From Prochilodus magdalenae (Eukaryota > Chordata > Actinopteri > Characiformes > Prochilodontidae), in assembly GCA_024036415.1 (NCBI GenBank), contig JAMWET010000026.1, forward strand, positions 180,001 to 244,000: a stretch of DNA of 64,000 bases, given 5' to 3'. Positions 63,345 through 64,000 of this stretch are shown piece by piece. Below the pieces are notes generated by a model. That model was not told the origin of the DNA. It saw only the letters and a program-made list of their open reading frames with translations, and searched no databases. Made by a program: the position numbers and the translations under genes. Position 1 is the stretch's first letter. Each line of letters starts with the position of its first letter.

Positions 63345-63712
63345 AGCTAACCAGCTAGCTAATCCACAATCTACTGCTAAACAGTTTAGCTACCTGGCTA
63401 ACATTATCCATATGGAAGCTAGGACAGTAGCTAGCTAATGTGCTAACCAGCTAGCTCCTCCACAATCTACTGCTAAACAGTTTAGCTACCTGGCTAACAT
63501 TATCCATATGGAAGCTAGGACAGTAGCTAGCTAATGTGCTAACGAGCTAGCTCCTCCACAATCTACTGCTAAACAGTTTAGCTACCTGGCTAACATTATC
63601 CATATGGAAGCTAGGACAGTAGCTAGCTAATGTGCTAACGAGCTAGCTACTCCACAATCTACTGCTAAACAGTTTAGCTACCTGGTAACCTAGCACTGTA
63701 GCTAGCTAATGT
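63345..63712. repeat. 96-bp tandem repeat, about 3.8 units
   Basis: Units start at 63,345, 63,442, 63,538 and 63,634 with GCTAACCAGCTAGCTCCTCC (CCAG/CGAG variants). Rich in AGCTAGCT and TAGCTA inverted motifs. The last unit lacks 16-20 bp. Confidence 0.92.
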
Positions 63713-64000
63713 ACCTCTTTAAGAGCAAGCCGTGACACCAACCGTGAAGGGTTATTTCAAGGTCAGTGCGGTGATGCGTTCTTTAGGGAACCTGAAGTCT
63801 CAGAAAGTAGAAGAATATCCTTATTGCACATTTTGGGTTCCTCTTTTGCTTTATGGGTGTGATATCTGATCACGTCCCTCACAGTGAGGAGTGGAGTGTA
63901 TGGGTTATGAGTTCTGGTTCTCAGGTATGGTTTAATGAATTTGGAATTTATTTTTTTAATATCAGCAAGTACATTAGAAGCACATATTTTACTTTGCTAA
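63713..64000. other. Right edge, no gene seen
   Basis: No coding signal in the last 290 bp. Confidence 0.4.

Overview
The window reads as nuclear DNA of a ray-finned (teleost) fish. Genes are few and split by introns. Tc1-like, piggyBac-like, LTR, LINE and tRNA-derived SINE remnants of teleost type are scattered throughout, and several very long tandem-repeat arrays fill the gaps. I cannot name the species; an otophysan fish is a guess only.

The core is a tandem cluster of one gene family that I do not recognise, all on the + strand. Six intact copies (coding exons at 4.7, 10.2, 15.2, 19.9, 33.4 and 43.0 kb) encode 184-235 residue proteins. They share an N-terminal block (FGxPxPRHGLxLLYWxA), then FGFxxF, Y[YF]xVGNL, a D-R-[IV]-I-V strand and a VY[IV]T element. 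Two wrecked copies lie at 13.3 and 17.0 kb. The inferred gene structure is a 5' untranslated exon, one intron (0.4-2.7 kb) and a single coding exon whose ATG sits exactly 9 nt after the acceptor in five genes (12 nt in the sixth).

Five of the six first exons are preceded by a match to the vertebrate interferon-stimulated response element (RNGAAANNGAAACT, read as AGTTTCNNTTTCNY on the + strand). The sixth (gene 5) has a visibly decayed version. A seventh ISRE plus first exon, at 47.87-48.03 kb, duplicates that of gene 6 but has no family coding exon after it. I infer an interferon-inducible, tandemly expanding, probably antiviral family. Its members differ in how they attach to membranes: four end in a prenylation CaaX box (CIIL or CTIL, preceded by one or more extra cysteines), and two end in a hydrophobic tail anchor.

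Layout: 0-3 kb, a 26-bp minisatellite grown from a LINE fragment, and a solo LTR. 3.4-16 kb, genes 1-3, relic promoters and pseudogene A. 16-21.6 kb, pseudogene B with a 69-bp array, gene 4 and a 50-bp array. 21.6-31.6 kb, transposon debris and a 3.2-kb 29-bp satellite with higher-order duplication. 31.7-35.6 kb, gene 5 and Tc1 debris. 37.6-40 kb, a 2.3-kb TA-rich minisatellite. 40-43.7 kb, gene 6 with a decamer array in its intron. 44.5-52.6 kb, SINEs, Tc1 and piggyBac remnants, and the orphan ISRE promoter. 52.9-54.8 kb, an uninterrupted 634-residue retroviral-envelope-like ORF with no gag or pol beside it. 55-64 kb, MITE, LTR and SINE copies, a 78-bp inverted repeat and a 96-bp array, with no convincing gene.

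The two points I would follow first are the ISRE-driven family with two membrane anchors, and the preserved envelope-like ORF downstream of an orphan ISRE promoter.
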